From Bacteroides intestinalis DSM 17393 (GTDB lineage Bacteria > Bacteroidota > Bacteroidia > Bacteroidales > Bacteroidaceae), in the NCBI RefSeq assembly GCF_000172175.1, contig NZ_ABJL02000004.1:1-5594 (forward strand): DNA of 5,594 bases. The letters run 5' to 3'. Shown one piece after another: positions 5,221 to 5,594 of this stretch (its first letter is position 1; every line of letters starts with the position of its first letter). The notes beneath the pieces were generated by a model that worked only from the letters and a program-made list of their open reading frames with translations, was not told the origin of the DNA and did not search any database. A program made the position numbers and the translations under genes.

Positions 5221-5334
5221 AAAAACGAAAGCCCGAAGGCAGTAACCAACGGGCTTTGTATTTTAAGAATTAGCAATCGTTTGTGTTCGTTCTTGGCTGG
5301 GCGGATACCAAACGAAAGCCACATCAAAATTTCA
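5221..5334 (-). ncRNA. Predicted antisense (countertranscribed) RNA over the rep leader, about 114 nt
   Basis: A minus-strand promoter inside the first rep codons (5371-5341) would start transcription near 5334, just before the rep ATG. A minus-strand terminator (stem 5257-5250 with 5235-5228, then a run of six T) would end it near 5221. The RNA would be complementary to almost the whole predicted rep leader (about 5219-5335). Both RNAs can fold a hairpin at 5286-5316: TTCGTT plus TTGG pair with CCAA plus ACGAA around an 11-nt loop, and the sense loop carries CTGG, which fits the YUNR loop motif of kissing antisense systems. This is the layout of a copy-number control RNA. It is a prediction from promoter, terminator and fold only. 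Confidence 0.6.
5228..5257 (-). terminator. Terminator of the antisense RNA / 5' hairpin of the rep leader
   Basis: AAAGCCCG (5228-5235) pairs with CGGGCTTT (5250-5257) around a 14-nt loop. On the minus strand the stem is followed by CG and six T, a good intrinsic terminator. On the plus strand it is followed only by GTATTTTAAG, so it is weaker there and might act as an attenuator or a 5' stabilising hairpin of rep mRNA. Confidence 0.65.
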
Positions 5335-5335
5335 T

Positions 5336-5594
5336 ATGTGCAAAGATAGAACAAATATAACCAACTGCAAAGAAAGTCCGTTAAAAAACGGTTCTGATAG
5401 TCTTAAAAAAAAGGCTAAAGTAAAAATCATATCCCATAATTTTACTCGAAAACTTTCGGAAAAGAATCCGGATAGTAAGCTGATGAAAGCATATATGGAT
5501 GCCCATGTGTGTTCAAATGTTTATACTGTGCAGGGAGGTAAGGCGCATTCCCATTATTGTCATCGGGCTTTTTGTCCTATCTGTCAGCGTATTC
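5336..5594 (+). CDS. rep: Rolling-circle replication initiator (Rep_1-like), N-terminal part, continues at base 1
   Basis: This is the first 86 codons of a replication initiator that runs off the window end without a stop. The last base (c) plus bases 1-2 (aa) make a Gln codon, and the frame stays open to the stop at 789-791, so the whole protein would be 349 residues. The ATG at 5336 is the only in-frame ATG between the upstream stop at 5264-5266 and an internal Met at residue 50. There is no clear Shine-Dalgarno, as is usual in Bacteroidetes. The first 50 residues are Lys-rich. Residues 71-85 hold a His/Cys cluster (H71, H73, C75, H76, C80, C83, then R85) that reads like the C-x-x-R-x-C-P-x-C metal-binding motif preceding the catalytic domain of Rep_1 proteins. 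Codons 2-12 overlap a promoter read on the other strand. Joining to the window start is an inference that assumes a circular molecule. Confidence 0.88.
   Translation, partial: MCKDRTNITNCKESPLKNGSDSLKKKAKVKIISHNFTRKLSEKNPDSKLMKAYMDAHVCSNVYTVQGGKAHSHYCHRAFCPICQRI
5341..5371 (-). promoter_or_regulatory. Minus-strand promoter for the antisense RNA
   Basis: Read on the minus strand, TTTG (5371-5368), 19 bp, then TATCTTTG (5348-5341). This is an exact match to the Bacteroides sigma consensus TTTG-N19-21-TAnnTTTG. It lies within rep codons 2-12. Confidence 0.65.

Larger units (their letters stand above)
4842..5335. other. Gene-free region between orf132 and rep: terminators, hairpins, candidate origin, rep control
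   Basis: This 494-bp stretch holds a small hairpin right after the orf132 stop (CACTC-catt-GAGTG, 4842-4855), a C5/G5 hairpin, a strong bidirectional terminator, a weaker terminator, a TATCTTTG inverted pair, a G-rich hairpin beside CTAG repeats, and the rep promoter and leader. Short open frames here show no protein-like features. Confidence 0.75.

Noticed and set aside
4853..5354. Short frames in the region before rep
   Set aside because: They run through terminators and hairpins and show no start signals or protein-like composition.
1..5594. CRISPR arrays, tRNA or rRNA genes, insertion sequences
   Set aside because: No regularly spaced repeats, cloverleaf-like segments, transposase motifs or terminal inverted repeats with target duplications were seen.

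Overview
The window looks like a complete small mobilizable plasmid of a Bacteroides/Parabacteroides-type host, about 5.6 kb and linearised inside its replication gene. The last 259 bases open a reading frame with no stop. It continues in frame across the 5594/1 junction into the first 791 bases and gives one 349-residue Rep_1-like rolling-circle initiator. The host is suggested by promoter elements of the Bacteroidetes type (TTTG, 19-21 bp, TAnnTTTG), by mostly weak Shine-Dalgarno sequences, by two lipoprotein genes, and by a MOBV relaxase and MazEF pair of the sort common in that phylum.

Layout on the circle: (1) rep, 5336 through the junction to 791. Its leader at about 5219-5335 is covered by a predicted antisense RNA of about 114 nt with its own promoter and terminator. 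(2) An AT-rich cargo pair of small lipoproteins: a lipocalin-like one on the minus strand (795-1256) and an unrecognised 256-residue one on the plus strand (1348-2118). They diverge from a 91-bp region holding two mirror-image -7 boxes. (3) A perfect 20-bp stem hairpin between the convergent ends of cargo and mobilization genes. (4) A MOBV (Mob_Pre) relaxase gene on the minus strand (2188-3438). (5) A 405-bp gene-free, hairpin-rich stretch with a pMV158-like oriT core at 3540-3559, the mob promoter next to it, and a folded G/C-rich block that may be a single-strand origin. (6) A mazE-mazF-orf132 operon (3844-4841) behind a strong promoter whose -7 box is flanked by two GTTATAAC palindromes. 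(7) A 494-bp gene-free stretch with terminators, a C5/G5 hairpin, a G-rich hairpin beside CTAG repeats (possible double-strand origin) and the rep control region.

Working together: Rep copies the plasmid by rolling circle and the antisense RNA probably limits Rep synthesis. The relaxase nicks oriT so that a helper conjugative element can transfer the plasmid, with the mob gene entering last. MazEF stabilises the plasmid after loss at division. The two lipoproteins are accessory cargo of unknown benefit, probably at the cell envelope. All functional calls rest on reading motifs by eye; no database search was possible.
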